From Ensifer aridi (GTDB lineage Bacteria; Pseudomonadota; Alphaproteobacteria; Rhizobiales; Rhizobiaceae), in contig NZ_LUAV01000022.1 of the NCBI RefSeq assembly GCF_002078505.1, positions 62,001-126,000 of the forward strand: 64,000 nt of DNA. The letters run 5' to 3'. Numbering within the stretch: the first letter of the stretch is position 1; every line of letters starts with the position of its first letter. A program made the translations under genes and the position numbers. The notes below the pieces were generated by a model. It saw only the letters and a program-made list of their open reading frames with translations. It made no database searches and was not told the origin of the DNA. Of this stretch, positions 45,914-54,232 are shown one piece after another.

Positions 45914-46414
45914 ATGGCAGATCGCATTGCACATACCAGTCGGGGCAAGTGGTCTTCGCCAGGAATTCCACACAAGGGGTGGACTTGCGTAGGTATTGAT
46001 GATCTTGAAGCGCCGTCGCAGGAATGCGAAATGTGCGAAAGCGTTGATGTGCGCTATGTTCATTACATGGAGCATCCGGACTATCCGGAGACACTTGCTG
46101 TGGGTTGCGTATGTGCGGAGCATATGGAAGACGACTATGTCAGGCCAAAGCAGCGGGAGACGGGAATGCGTCTGATTGCCCGCCGGCGCAAATCCTGGGC
46201 GGGGAAGAAGTGGCGTGTTTCGCAACTCGGCAATCATTTCGTCAATATAGAAGGCTTTAATCTTACCGTCTTTGAACGCGCCGAAGGTTTTGGAATCTCT
46301 GTCGCGCGTCGCGGAACGGATAGACATCAGACTGGTAGGAAGAGTTATCCGACGCGTGATAGCGCGAAAGCCGCCGCACTAAGCGCGCTCCTATGGGCGA
46401 AAACGCATCTGTGA
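45914..46414 (+). CDS. Cys-rich hypothetical protein
   Basis: 166 residues from ATG 45914 with CCAGGAA upstream. The N-terminal half contains a likely zinc-binding cluster: CVGIDDLEAPSQECEMCESV, then VGCVCAEHMEDDYVRPKQRE. The C-terminal half is basic, with a beta-type segment (FNLTVFERAEGFGISVARRG) ending in a short helix. It lies 117 bp after cap2 on the same strand. It has no JAMM (ExnHxHx10D) motif, so it is not Cap3. Function unknown; a transcription or RNA-binding role is only a guess. Confidence 0.6.
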   Translation: MADRIAHTSRGKWSSPGIPHKGWTCVGIDDLEAPSQECEMCESVDVRYVHYMEHPDYPETLAVGCVCAEHMEDDYVRPKQRETGMRLIARRRKSWAGKKWRVSQLGNHFVNIEGFNLTVFERAEGFGISVARRGTDRHQTGRKSYPTRDSAKAAALSALLWAKTHL

Positions 46415-46423
46415 GCAGCCGCC

Positions 46424-47017
46424 TCATCGAAGCACTGATGTCATCGACGCAAAGCTCGATTGCGCCGGTGCTCCCGCGAGATAGATATCACGCAGATCCG
46501 GGTCACGGCTGCGAGCGAGCATTTCTTCGTGCTCAGCTTCCTTCCGACGGGCGACGCGAGCGGTGGAAGGATCCCTCAGCATCTGATTGACAATGGCTAT
46601 TGAAGCGGGCGGTCGCGAGAGATGATAGCTATATTCTGCTGCACCCGGCCGCAGCGTCTCGTCGAGGATAATAACGGCGCCCGGAAGAGTAACGTCGGGC
46701 CGGTCCATAACGTAAAGGCCAAGATCGACCTTCATGCCGTCGAATTCCAGCCAGGCATGCGAGATCATGATGTCGTCGGTACCATCGTTGACGTACCCGA
46801 CAATGGTCCTGCTGACTATTCCATGCGCCTCCGAGAGATATTTCTCGAGTGTCATGGTGATCTGATAGCAGGCCCCGGTAAAGTGGTGCGGCAGGATGAA
46901 ACGATCGAAGAGATTGATCGCTGATTCCGCGACGATACGGTGTTGGCCTTCGTGGCGATCTAGCAGAAGCTGTCTTGCAATCTCGTAGGATTGCCTCCGA
47001 CTTTTCGCCTCGCCCAT
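46424..47017 (-). CDS. Hypothetical protein with transglutaminase-like Cys-His-Asp pattern
   Basis: 197 residues from ATG 47017, which has GGAGG 7 nt upstream; the in-frame start at 47095 lacks a site. The middle part GACYQITMTLEKYLSEAHGI (Cys), ISHAWLEFDGMKVDLGLYVM (His, then Asp) has the order and spacing of transglutaminase-like/papain-fold proteins, without any further support. It is convergent with the preceding gene, and its 5' end lies beside the radical SAM gene on the opposite strand. Role unknown. Confidence 0.5.
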   Translation of the reverse strand: MGEAKSRRQSYEIARQLLLDRHEGQHRIVAESAINLFDRFILPHHFTGACYQITMTLEKYLSEAHGIVSRTIVGYVNDGTDDIMISHAWLEFDGMKVDLGLYVMDRPDVTLPGAVIILDETLRPGAAEYSYHLSRPPASIAIVNQMLRDPSTARVARRKEAEHEEMLARSRDPDLRDIYLAGAPAQSSFASMTSVLR

Positions 47018-47176
47018 GTCTGTCCTCCAATTGCCGGCGTTGACCCCCAGCGCCGAATTGGAACTACGGTTTATGCAGTATCGCATAGATTGCAAGTGCG
47101 GTTAAGAACCGCACTCGGCAGCCTTGTATTTTCTTTTGTCGTCGTTCAGTGTCAGGTTGTGGTTGGGGAGGGGCTT

Positions 47177-48313
47177 TTGGCTGAAATTGATTTTACGCGT
47201 GCAAAGTCCGTTCGTCGCGCACCCGACGATCTCCCGACCAGCCTCCGCAATTATATAGACTATCGAAAATCGGGACTGAGCCTCAACCATGTTGTTGGGT
47301 GCCCACTCGACTGCGGCTACTGCGTGCGCCACTTGTTCGAAAACTTTTCGATGAAACGGCCCCACCTCATTGTTGATGACGAAATCGCTGTGCAGGAGTT
47401 GGTCGGCCATTGGGCGTTCCGAGTTGGCGTGACACCCATCCAGATTTTCAACCGAGCGACCGACCCGTTTCTTCCCGGAGTGAAGAAACATCTGTTTAGG
47501 ACGCTCGAAGCTCTCGACAGGCGAGGATTGAGCAATCCCGTGCTGGTGATCACGCGGTGGCGAATTGAGCCATCCGATGTGCATCGTCTTGAAGCGCTCA
47601 AAAACCTTCAGCTGACGATCCTGGTTACGTGGTCAGGGATCGATGATGAACGGGTCGAACCGGTGTCCTCGGCTATTGCGGCCGAGAGCCTGGAGGTGTT
47701 AGCCAAGTCGGCCTCTCGCGTGAAGAAGATATTCTACTGGCGTCCAATCATCTCCGGTTTAAACGATACGGTCGAACACTTCGAATCCGCCCGCCAGCTT
47801 TCGGACTTGGCAGACGCGACAGTCTTCACGGGCCTATTCTACCGGGAAGAAATTCGGGCCTATTTTCGCGATGCCGGAGTCCCCGACCTATACGCGGCCG
47901 TAGCAAGGCGTAAGATTCTGCCGCGGGACACCGAAAGACGGATTCTAGCCCATTTCGAGGACAAGCCGATCTTCCGCAAAACCTCGTGTGGTGTCGCTTT
48001 CGCCCATGGTGTTCCCGACTTCAATGGCCATTTCGGTATCAGCGAGATCTGCGACATCTGTCCGGAAGCCCAGCGCAAGATCTGCAGCGAACATCACTAT
48101 AAGCCTGACCTGGAAACCGTGAGAGAGCTCGGACGGGTCGTATCGCTGGCGCGCGTCGACGATATCGAGATCTCTGATCGCCGCATCGAAGTTAGTGGCA
48201 GCTCCGAGGCCCAACGCTATTTCATGCAACATGCATTGAACTTTCAGGTCCACGACCGGGCGCAGCCCCATAGGCTCAATCGGCACGGCCGAGCGGAGGT
48301 TGGATGGGAATGA
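47177..48313 (+). CDS. Radical SAM enzyme (SPL-like) of an uncharacterised four-gene operon
   Basis: 378 residues from TTG 47177, preceded by the strong GGGGAGGGG; upstream codons in frame look non-coding. The cluster motif is GCPLDCGYCVRHLF (CxxxCxxC with YC, as in spore-photoproduct-lyase-type enzymes). The rest of the barrel includes TPIQIFNRATDPFLPGVKKH and NPVLVITRWRIEPSDVH. A C-terminal cluster CDICPEAQRKIC (CxxC-x6-C) plus SCGVAF may bind a second iron-sulphur centre. It lacks the viperin sequence features, so a ddhNTP product cannot be assumed. The stop overlaps the start of the exonuclease gene. Confidence 0.8.
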   Translation: MAEIDFTRAKSVRRAPDDLPTSLRNYIDYRKSGLSLNHVVGCPLDCGYCVRHLFENFSMKRPHLIVDDEIAVQELVGHWAFRVGVTPIQIFNRATDPFLPGVKKHLFRTLEALDRRGLSNPVLVITRWRIEPSDVHRLEALKNLQLTILVTWSGIDDERVEPVSSAIAAESLEVLAKSASRVKKIFYWRPIISGLNDTVEHFESARQLSDLADATVFTGLFYREEIRAYFRDAGVPDLYAAVARRKILPRDTERRILAHFEDKPIFRKTSCGVAFAHGVPDFNGHFGISEICDICPEAQRKICSEHHYKPDLETVRELGRVVSLARVDDIEISDRRIEVSGSSEAQRYFMQHALNFQVHDRAQPHRLNRHGRAEVGWE

Positions 48314-48894
48314 TTTGGGAAAAGGCCTGGGTGGTCGATGTGGAAGGTAACGGCGCGACCCCTCCCGAAATTGTCGAGATTGCTCTGTTAGAGCTTGTTG
48401 ATCTGCGGCCGAGTGGCCGCGCGTTCCATTGGCTCGTCAAGCCCGAGCAACCCATCAGCGCTGCTGTGACTAGGATCCACGGTCTCACGGACGAAGATGT
48501 CGAAGGTGCTCCGAATATCGACGATATCGCCGAAGACATCGTTAGGTGGACCGACGGAAGTGTTATTATCGGCCACAACGTGCGCGTTGAGCTCGACGTC
48601 ATTGGCAGGTCAATTCCAGAATGGAAACCGTCAGCAGCAATCGATACGTTAAAGCTCGCTCGGGCGCTGCGCCCCGGCCTCGATTCCTATAGTTTAGAGA
48701 AGCTCGGTTCCGCGCTGGGCCTGACCGCCGAGGCGGAGCGCCAAACAGGGCTGAAGCACCACTCAGCCCGGTTCGATGTCGCACTGACGGCCCTTCTGTT
48801 TGCTTTGCTGCTCGATCCGCTGGATCGAGAAGGGCGCGATTTTCTCACTCGTGAGGCCGATATCCTTTTCAAGGCGCAGGAGAGTTTTCTGTGA
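48304..48894 (+). CDS. DEDDh 3'-5' exonuclease (DnaQ-like)
   Basis: 196 residues from ATG 48304. Exo I is VVDVEGNG (DxE); Exo II is IGHNVRVELDVIGR (Asp); Exo III is HHSARFDVALTALLF (Hx4D), giving a full DEDDh set. The ITRIHGLTDEDVEGAPNI-type segment is typical of DnaQ/epsilon proofreading domains. It overlaps both neighbours by 4-10 nt, so it works with the radical SAM, kinase-like and HD proteins. The likely substrate is single-stranded DNA or RNA or modified ends. Confidence 0.88.
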   Translation: MGMIWEKAWVVDVEGNGATPPEIVEIALLELVDLRPSGRAFHWLVKPEQPISAAVTRIHGLTDEDVEGAPNIDDIAEDIVRWTDGSVIIGHNVRVELDVIGRSIPEWKPSAAIDTLKLARALRPGLDSYSLEKLGSALGLTAEAERQTGLKHHSARFDVALTALLFALLLDPLDREGRDFLTREADILFKAQESFL

Positions 48895-49475
48895 GCGTTA
48901 GGAAAGTTAAGGTCGGCATCGCCGGCACGCATTCAACCGGAAAATCGACCTTCCTCGAGCAATTAGATACTCTTCTTTCTGTGGAGGGGGTTCGGATCGG
49001 TCGGGTGGGCGATCTGGCAACAGCTGCTCGGGGCCGAGGTTTCCCTATTCTAACGGACCATAATTTCGAAAGCACCCTTTGGATCATGGCAGAGGGCATG
49101 AGGCAGGAGGCCGAAGCCGCCTTGTACAGCGAGGCCATTCTTGTCGACCGGCCGGTTTTTGACGCCCTTGGTTATCTCTATGCGGCTCTCGAAATCTCAG
49201 GGCGATCGTTGCCGGATCGGCAGCTCGAGGAACTCCGCTCGATCGCCGTCGCCCACGCCGGAGACTATGATGTGCTTGTCATGACGGAGCTTGATCCAGG
49301 AATCAGTCTTGGGGAGGGGCGCGACAAGAACGAGGAATTCCGGATTGCAGCCGGCAACAAGATCCGTGCGATCGCCGAGGAAGCCGCCCTGAAACCTGTC
49401 ATCCTAACTTCTACCAATGGTTATGAAGTGTTGGATCAGGTTTTGGCTAGCGCCCGGAGGCACTTGGCGGAATAG
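48891..49475 (+). CDS. P-loop NTPase / nucleotide kinase-like (AAA_28-like)
   Basis: 194 residues from GTG 48891, overlapping the exonuclease stop as GTGA. Walker A is VGIAGTHSTGKSTFLEQL; a later LVDRPVFDALGYLYAAL segment resembles the lid/DR(x) motif of small-molecule kinases (NadR or dNMP kinase type). There is no clear sensor or DNA-binding domain. In the operon it sits between an exonuclease and an HD dNTPase-like protein, so a role in phosphorylating or recycling a nucleotide is plausible but unproven. Confidence 0.75.
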   Translation: MSVRKVKVGIAGTHSTGKSTFLEQLDTLLSVEGVRIGRVGDLATAARGRGFPILTDHNFESTLWIMAEGMRQEAEAALYSEAILVDRPVFDALGYLYAALEISGRSLPDRQLEELRSIAVAHAGDYDVLVMTELDPGISLGEGRDKNEEFRIAAGNKIRAIAEEAALKPVILTSTNGYEVLDQVLASARRHLAE

Positions 49476-49532
49476 GCTAGGGAGCGCGCCCGCGCGACCT
49501 ACGGATTTTTGGAAGCACAATGGTGGGGAAAT

Positions 49533-50993
49533 ATGCAGGAGCTTTTGAATAAGGTCATCAAGGATCCGATCCACGGGTTCATCGATTTCAACGGAGCACG
49601 TGAAAACGAGCTCAAAAACCTGCTTTCCGATCCATTTTTTCAGCGTCTGCGCCGCGTGAAGCAACTCGGCTTCTCCGACTACGTCTTCCCCTCCGCCGCC
49701 CATTCCCGCTTCGCCCATTCTCTCGGCGTCTACAAGATCGCAAAGCGAATGCTGACGATTATCGAGCCCGAAGGATCAAGCGGGAATTGGTCGCAAAAGG
49801 CCGAGGCATGCCTCGCTGCTGCGCTCCTGCACGACGTGGGCCATGGGATGTTCAGCCACGCCTTCGAGAAAGCGATGGAATTCTTCCTTGCACGCAATAA
49901 GCTCGAGGATGAAAAACGAGAAAGTCTCGAAGACGCCGTCGACCATGAAAAGGTCAGCCGAAAAATCATTACCGACTCCACAATCGGCAAGGCACTGACC
50001 AATTTTGGCGGCACGGAATTCCCCGGGATGGTCCGCGACATCATCAAGAAAGCGGACAAAAACTGCATATACACATCCGTCGTTTCCAGTCAGCTGGATG
50101 CAGACAGGCTCGACTATGCTAAACGCGACGCCTATTTCGCCGGCGTGTCTTCCGGCGGCATTGACCTGGATTGGCTGCTGCGAAATCTCAAGGTGGGAGA
50201 AAACGGTGATGCGCGATTCCTCTATGTCGACAGCAAGGCGTATATCTCGCTCGAGCAGTTCACGGTGACGCTCTTCCAGCTCTATCCCACCATATATCTG
50301 CACAAGAAGACCCGCGGGCTCGAGTTCATGTTCGCCCTACTTCTGAGCAGGGTTTTCGAGCTTATTGCAGCAGATGATGTGCCTGCTACCGGCCTTTCGG
50401 ATACTCACCCATTCGTTCGATTTTTCCGCGACCCAAGCAATCTCGACCACGCGCGCCTGCTGGACGACACGCTGTTTTGGGGATCGCTCCATCAATTCCG
50501 AGAGGCAAGTGACGCCTCCGTCAGCGATATCGCCACGCGGCTCTCTGATCGCAGAATCCTACCGATGGTCGATATCTGGAAAGTTGCCGACGAAGTTCTC
50601 GCCTCAAGGTCCGATATCGTCGAGCTCACCGCGAAAGCTCGCGTCGAGCGGATCGAAGCAGTATGCAAAGCTGTTGCGGCAAGACTCCAGGAGGAAACCA
50701 CAATCTGGAGCGACGGCTGCTACTATGACACCTACAATCGTCCCATCTATAAGCCGATGGGTGTCGTAGGTGGCAATCCTCAGCAAATAAATGTCAGTGT
50801 TGGCGGGCAGATCCTGGACATCGCGTCCATTTCTCCCGTTGTAGCAAGCGCCGCGTCGTTCAATATCCATCGGATCTATTACGACGATCGGAAAGTCCGG
50901 AAAGTAGATGATTTGAAGAAGTTCATCCGTGAAACAGTCGACGCTGAATTGGCCCGCATTGAAGACCAGACTTCCGCCGCGGCAGGTTCTTGA
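49533..50993 (+). CDS. HD-domain dNTP triphosphohydrolase-like protein (SAMHD1/dGTPase type)
   Basis: 486 residues from ATG 49533, with GGTGGGGAAA upstream. The signature PFFQRLRRVKQLGFSDYVFP then HSRFAHSLGVYKIAKR (His62), AAALLHDVGHGMFSHAFE (His100-Asp101) and SQLDADRLDYAKRDAYFAGV (Asp) is that of SAMHD1/dGTPase-like HD hydrolases. Such enzymes deplete dNTPs, which is a known anti-phage strategy. The C-terminal about 200 residues are not assigned. Last gene of the four-gene operon, 57 bp after the kinase-like gene. Confidence 0.85.
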   Translation: MQELLNKVIKDPIHGFIDFNGARENELKNLLSDPFFQRLRRVKQLGFSDYVFPSAAHSRFAHSLGVYKIAKRMLTIIEPEGSSGNWSQKAEACLAAALLHDVGHGMFSHAFEKAMEFFLARNKLEDEKRESLEDAVDHEKVSRKIITDSTIGKALTNFGGTEFPGMVRDIIKKADKNCIYTSVVSSQLDADRLDYAKRDAYFAGVSSGGIDLDWLLRNLKVGENGDARFLYVDSKAYISLEQFTVTLFQLYPTIYLHKKTRGLEFMFALLLSRVFELIAADDVPATGLSDTHPFVRFFRDPSNLDHARLLDDTLFWGSLHQFREASDASVSDIATRLSDRRILPMVDIWKVADEVLASRSDIVELTAKARVERIEAVCKAVAARLQEETTIWSDGCYYDTYNRPIYKPMGVVGGNPQQINVSVGGQILDIASISPVVASAASFNIHRIYYDDRKVRKVDDLKKFIRETVDAELARIEDQTSAAAGS

Positions 50994-51005
50994 CCGTTAG
51001 GATTT

Positions 51006-51689
51006 TCAATCTCCTGTGGCCTTTTGCATGTCGTGCGTCTTAGAAAACATGAGATCCAAGCGTTCTCGTTGCTGCTTACTTTCATTCCCGAATAGATGCC
51101 GGTATCCCGGTAAACAGGTGCACTGCTTGGCACGATCATCGCCAATGATGCTGACGACTTCGGACGTGCTCTCCGGGGGAATACGCATGCGCCCGTCACG
51201 CAGCGCCAAAAAGAGCGCGTCCACCGAAAGATCAGCTCCCAAGGTGGCCGTCGTCTTCGGGTGAGACAGCAAGTCGAGCGACCATGCCGCCTCGATCCCG
51301 ATGATCTCCCTGGCGCGGGTGCGGCCTCGTCGCTCGTCGATTACCGGGATGAGGCCTCGCCCCCTGGAAATTGCGATCGTCGCGGCCTCACCGTCATCAA
51401 GGGATGACGCTGCTGAAGTGAGCTCGAAGAACATTTCGAACTCCTCCTCCGACAGATCGACCAGCATGATGTGTCCAGCCGCCGAGAGTGCTTGCACAAA
51501 CGCCTCCTCGCCGTTTCGGCGGCTCGTCTCGTGATCGAGCTCGCCGGCGACGATGTGTGAGACAACAATCGGATTGGGTATCGCAGCGAGCACCTCGACG
51601 CCACGCCGGCATGCGTGCAGGTTGATCAACACGCTCGTATCAAGGGCCAACGCGGCGGTCTTGTCACTCAGAATGCTTGAGTAGGTCAT
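51006..51689 (-). CDS. PIN-domain protein (putative RNase/toxin)
   Basis: 227 residues from ATG 51689, overlapping the XRE-ImmA gene by 26 nt. PIN hallmarks: AALALDTSVLINLHACRRGV (Asp), VVSHIVAGELDHETSRRNGE (Glu), SLDDGEAATIAISRGRGLIP (Asp/Glu), PVIDERRGRTRA. A C-terminal extension of about 75 residues follows. Coupling to an XRE-ImmA protein is a known toxin-antitoxin arrangement, suggesting the PIN enzyme is the toxin or effector of this operon. Its 3' end is only 12 nt from the end of the HD gene. Confidence 0.8.
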   Translation of the reverse strand: MTYSSILSDKTAALALDTSVLINLHACRRGVEVLAAIPNPIVVSHIVAGELDHETSRRNGEEAFVQALSAAGHIMLVDLSEEEFEMFFELTSAASSLDDGEAATIAISRGRGLIPVIDERRGRTRAREIIGIEAAWSLDLLSHPKTTATLGADLSVDALFLALRDGRMRIPPESTSEVVSIIGDDRAKQCTCLPGYRHLFGNESKQQRERLDLMFSKTHDMQKATGD

Positions 51690-52854
51690 CCGTCTCTTTT
51701 TCCTCAAGCTCGATCTGATCGACGATCTCTCGCAGCTGAAGCCTGCTGATCTTCAGCAGTTCCGAAAGCTGACCCTCCGACATCAGCTCGCGCTTCCATG
51801 CTGCGTGGGCCATCAGGCTCATCCGATGTGAGATCAGCCGATCTGCATCCGCCTTGCCGGCATCGCGCCGATCGGTCGCGCTGCCAAGCACTTCACGGGC
51901 GTGGTCATCCGTGATGCCGCCGTTGTTTTCGAACCAGGACCAGGTTCCCTTTTTTACAAGGCCCAGCTCTTCTAAGCGGAGAACGCAGGCCTGGCGGGAG
52001 ATGCCATACTGGTCAGCGAGGAGGATGATGAGCCGGCGCGTCGTTTTGCCAGTGATCTCCTTGAGCTGGCGGAAGCTCTCGCCAAAACTATCCGCCGGCG
52101 TCATGAAGGCGCGGCCGAAAGAATTTGCATAACGCTCGTCCCGCGAGAGAAATTTCTCGTCTTCCTCCAGAACCTCCGGCATACGCCGCGTCCCGTAGAA
52201 ATGCCCGGTTTCGTGCGCGGCGGTCTGAACTCGTCGAGGGAGCGGATGGTTCGCATTAAGCAGAATGCATGCCCCGACGTTGTCGTCGTAGGTGAAGAGA
52301 CCTGCGACCCGTGAACGCGAGGACAGCCGCCGCTGGTAGAGGCGAATTCCGAGCCCGTGCTCAATGACGGAAAAAATATCGGCGATAGGACCCGACCCTA
52401 GCCCCAGCCAATCTCGAAGCTCCCTCGCATGAGCCTCGCCCAACATTGCTGCGTCGCCTTCGTTTAGGCCTCGCTCAGGCGGATAGTTGTGCCGGCGTTG
52501 GATCCCGAGAATATTCTCCAGTTCGACGTCGGCCTTGATAAGGTCATTGAAGAGCCGGATGGCCTCTATCGTATGTTCGTCCTCCGCCTCCCGAAGCTTT
52601 CGAAATCGTGGCACCAGATCCGTATGAACAGCCTCGCGACGCAATAGCGCGTTGACCGATACGCCATAGTGGCGGGCCAAAGTCTGGATCTCCTGGATCC
52701 GTACCCGTCGTGCACCCTTTTCGATCGAGACAAGGGTCGGGCGGGAGACGCCAATGAATTGCGCGGCGTCGTCTTGGCGAACGTCGGCATTCTCGCGGGC
52801 GATCCGGAGTCGGCGGCCGATCTCCTGCGCACTCAGCTCATTTAAAGCGGTCAT
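51664..52854 (-). CDS. XRE-HTH and ImmA/IrrE fusion protein
   Basis: 396 residues from ATG 52854 with GGAGG at good spacing. The N-terminal XRE domain is RLRIARENADVRQDDAAQFI, GVSRPTLVSIEKGARRVRI. The peptidase has QTAAHETGHFYGTRRMPEV (HExxH) and RDERYANSFGRAFMTPADS (third ligand). A C-terminal HTH-like part follows (LADQYGISRQACVLRLEELG). Single-chain versions of the XRE/ImmA pair act as regulator or antitoxin. It overlaps the QueC-like gene by 17 nt and precedes the PIN gene. Confidence 0.85.
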   Translation of the reverse strand: MTALNELSAQEIGRRLRIARENADVRQDDAAQFIGVSRPTLVSIEKGARRVRIQEIQTLARHYGVSVNALLRREAVHTDLVPRFRKLREAEDEHTIEAIRLFNDLIKADVELENILGIQRRHNYPPERGLNEGDAAMLGEAHARELRDWLGLGSGPIADIFSVIEHGLGIRLYQRRLSSRSRVAGLFTYDDNVGACILLNANHPLPRRVQTAAHETGHFYGTRRMPEVLEEDEKFLSRDERYANSFGRAFMTPADSFGESFRQLKEITGKTTRRLIILLADQYGISRQACVLRLEELGLVKKGTWSWFENNGGITDDHAREVLGSATDRRDAGKADADRLISHRMSLMAHAAWKRELMSEGQLSELLKISRLQLREIVDQIELEEKETDDLLKHSE

Positions 52855-54232
52855 GGCGACCTCCGTCCAGCCAACTTTTCAGGAAGCTTCCGTCACCTTG
52901 CGCGGACAAAAAGGCCCGCCATTCTTTGGCATGCGTCATCAACATCAGTCTCAAGTTTCGAAGGGTCTGCTCATAAGCCTCACCAGTCGCCGCCGCAATC
53001 TGCGAGGCAAAAGGGCGCAATGCTGTGTCGGGCAGCTCAGCCATCTCGGCGAGATGTTGAAGATGGCGCGCTCCAACACTCCCATACTCGATCATGATAT
53101 CGCGATCGGCATCTGCTGCGATTTTCGAAAGGGCTGCCTCAATCTCAACGACAGCGAGATCCGCGATAACATAGGTGTCTTCAGGCTCGACGACTTCCGC
53201 TGCGTAAAGGCTCATCCGGCGCAGAAGGCACGCCGCGCAGAGCCCGCATTGCCGGCGCCGCTCAGCATTGACGATCCTGCGCGTTTGCCAGCAGGAGCGA
53301 GTGTGAACGAGGTACTCTTTCTTTTTACCGGGCAAGCCGAGGAACGCCGTCAGGGTCTCCCCTTTCGTGGACCAAAGCCGTGGTTGTTCAAACCTGATGT
53401 TGGTCCCGAGAAGGGCGCGCGTGAACCGCTCCATTTTTCTGAAGAACGTCGGGAAATTTCGGTAGTCGGTATAGATATTGTAAAGCGGCACGAGCACCGG
53501 CCCGAGCGCGCCTTGGCCACTCTCGGGAACCACGATCCTGGTTATATTCGACAGGTGCGAGGCGATCGTCGCGATAGCCGCAAACTGAAATCCGCGTGAT
53601 CGGAAGCTGCTCTCCTTGCCCTTAAAGCCCTTCACCCTGAAAGGGATCTGCGTGAAGTAGCTGTCACCATCCATCCTGCGCTGTTTGGTGCCGGCAACGC
53701 GAATACACAACGCCTCGGCAGGCGCTCCGCTGAGCGCTGAGACAGCGCGTGAATCCAATCCGTTGCTGTAGGCAATTGCGAAGGTCTTGGCCTGATCAAA
53801 GACGAGTGGCATCTGCCGCGATCCGATCGGCGAGTTATCAGTGGCTTTGACAAAGGTGAATTGCCAACTGTCGCCTGTAAGAAAGTTCATTGCGCTGCGG
53901 AGCGACGATTGAACTTCGGGCCTTGACCAGGAATCGTCGTCGATGACGGGGACGGTAATGTGCAGTTTACGCAGCCACGACGTTGGCCGCTTCCAACGAC
54001 GATCGGCAAATTCGATTGCGGCCGCCACCACCATCAAGTCGTAGTGCTTTGCGGCAAAGCCCTTCACATCGAAGGTATCGAGAATATCAGGGACGAACCT
54101 GATATGTTTTCCAATTTCGGCGAACACCAGATTTTGCGACGTGGGACCTCCGGCGCGCTGACCTTTTTCAAGTGCGAGAAGGTGCTTTTCTTGATGGACG
54201 TCCGGGCCCGTTTCAGTCATCTGGTCCATCAT
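52838..54232 (-). CDS. QueC-like PP-loop protein in a defence-type operon
   Basis: 464 residues from ATG 54232 with AAGGATG upstream. The ATP-binding PP-loop is FAIAYSNGLDSRAVSAL (residues 151-167; SNGLDS where QueC has SGGLDS). The zinc cluster is Cys314, Cys329, Cys332 and Cys335 in RSCWQTRRIV and RRQCGLCAACLLRRM, exactly the QueC order. Classical QueC is about 230 residues and makes preQ0; this protein adds about 150 residues at the N-terminus and 120 at the C-terminus. QueC-like proteins occur in Qat and in type IV CBASS-like loci. No queD, queE or tgt lies nearby, so it is not for tRNA modification. Confidence 0.75.
   Translation of the reverse strand: MMDQMTETGPDVHQEKHLLALEKGQRAGGPTSQNLVFAEIGKHIRFVPDILDTFDVKGFAAKHYDLMVVAAAIEFADRRWKRPTSWLRKLHITVPVIDDDSWSRPEVQSSLRSAMNFLTGDSWQFTFVKATDNSPIGSRQMPLVFDQAKTFAIAYSNGLDSRAVSALSGAPAEALCIRVAGTKQRRMDGDSYFTQIPFRVKGFKGKESSFRSRGFQFAAIATIASHLSNITRIVVPESGQGALGPVLVPLYNIYTDYRNFPTFFRKMERFTRALLGTNIRFEQPRLWSTKGETLTAFLGLPGKKKEYLVHTRSCWQTRRIVNAERRRQCGLCAACLLRRMSLYAAEVVEPEDTYVIADLAVVEIEAALSKIAADADRDIMIEYGSVGARHLQHLAEMAELPDTALRPFASQIAAATGEAYEQTLRNLRLMLMTHAKEWRAFLSAQGDGSFLKSWLDGGRHDRFK

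Noticed and set aside
45797..46414. Cap3 (JAB/MPN isopeptidase) after cap2
   Set aside because: No ExnHxHx10D motif in any frame; the gene there is a different Cys-rich protein.
47177..48313. Prokaryotic viperin
   Set aside because: It has a CxxxCxxC but none of the other viperin motifs I know, and the sequence around the cluster (GCPLDCGYC) is of the SPL-like type.
52838..54232. Calling the operon Qat
   Set aside because: The QueC-like protein fits, but the Qat ATPase and TatD-like DNase genes are absent and XRE-ImmA and PIN genes are present instead.
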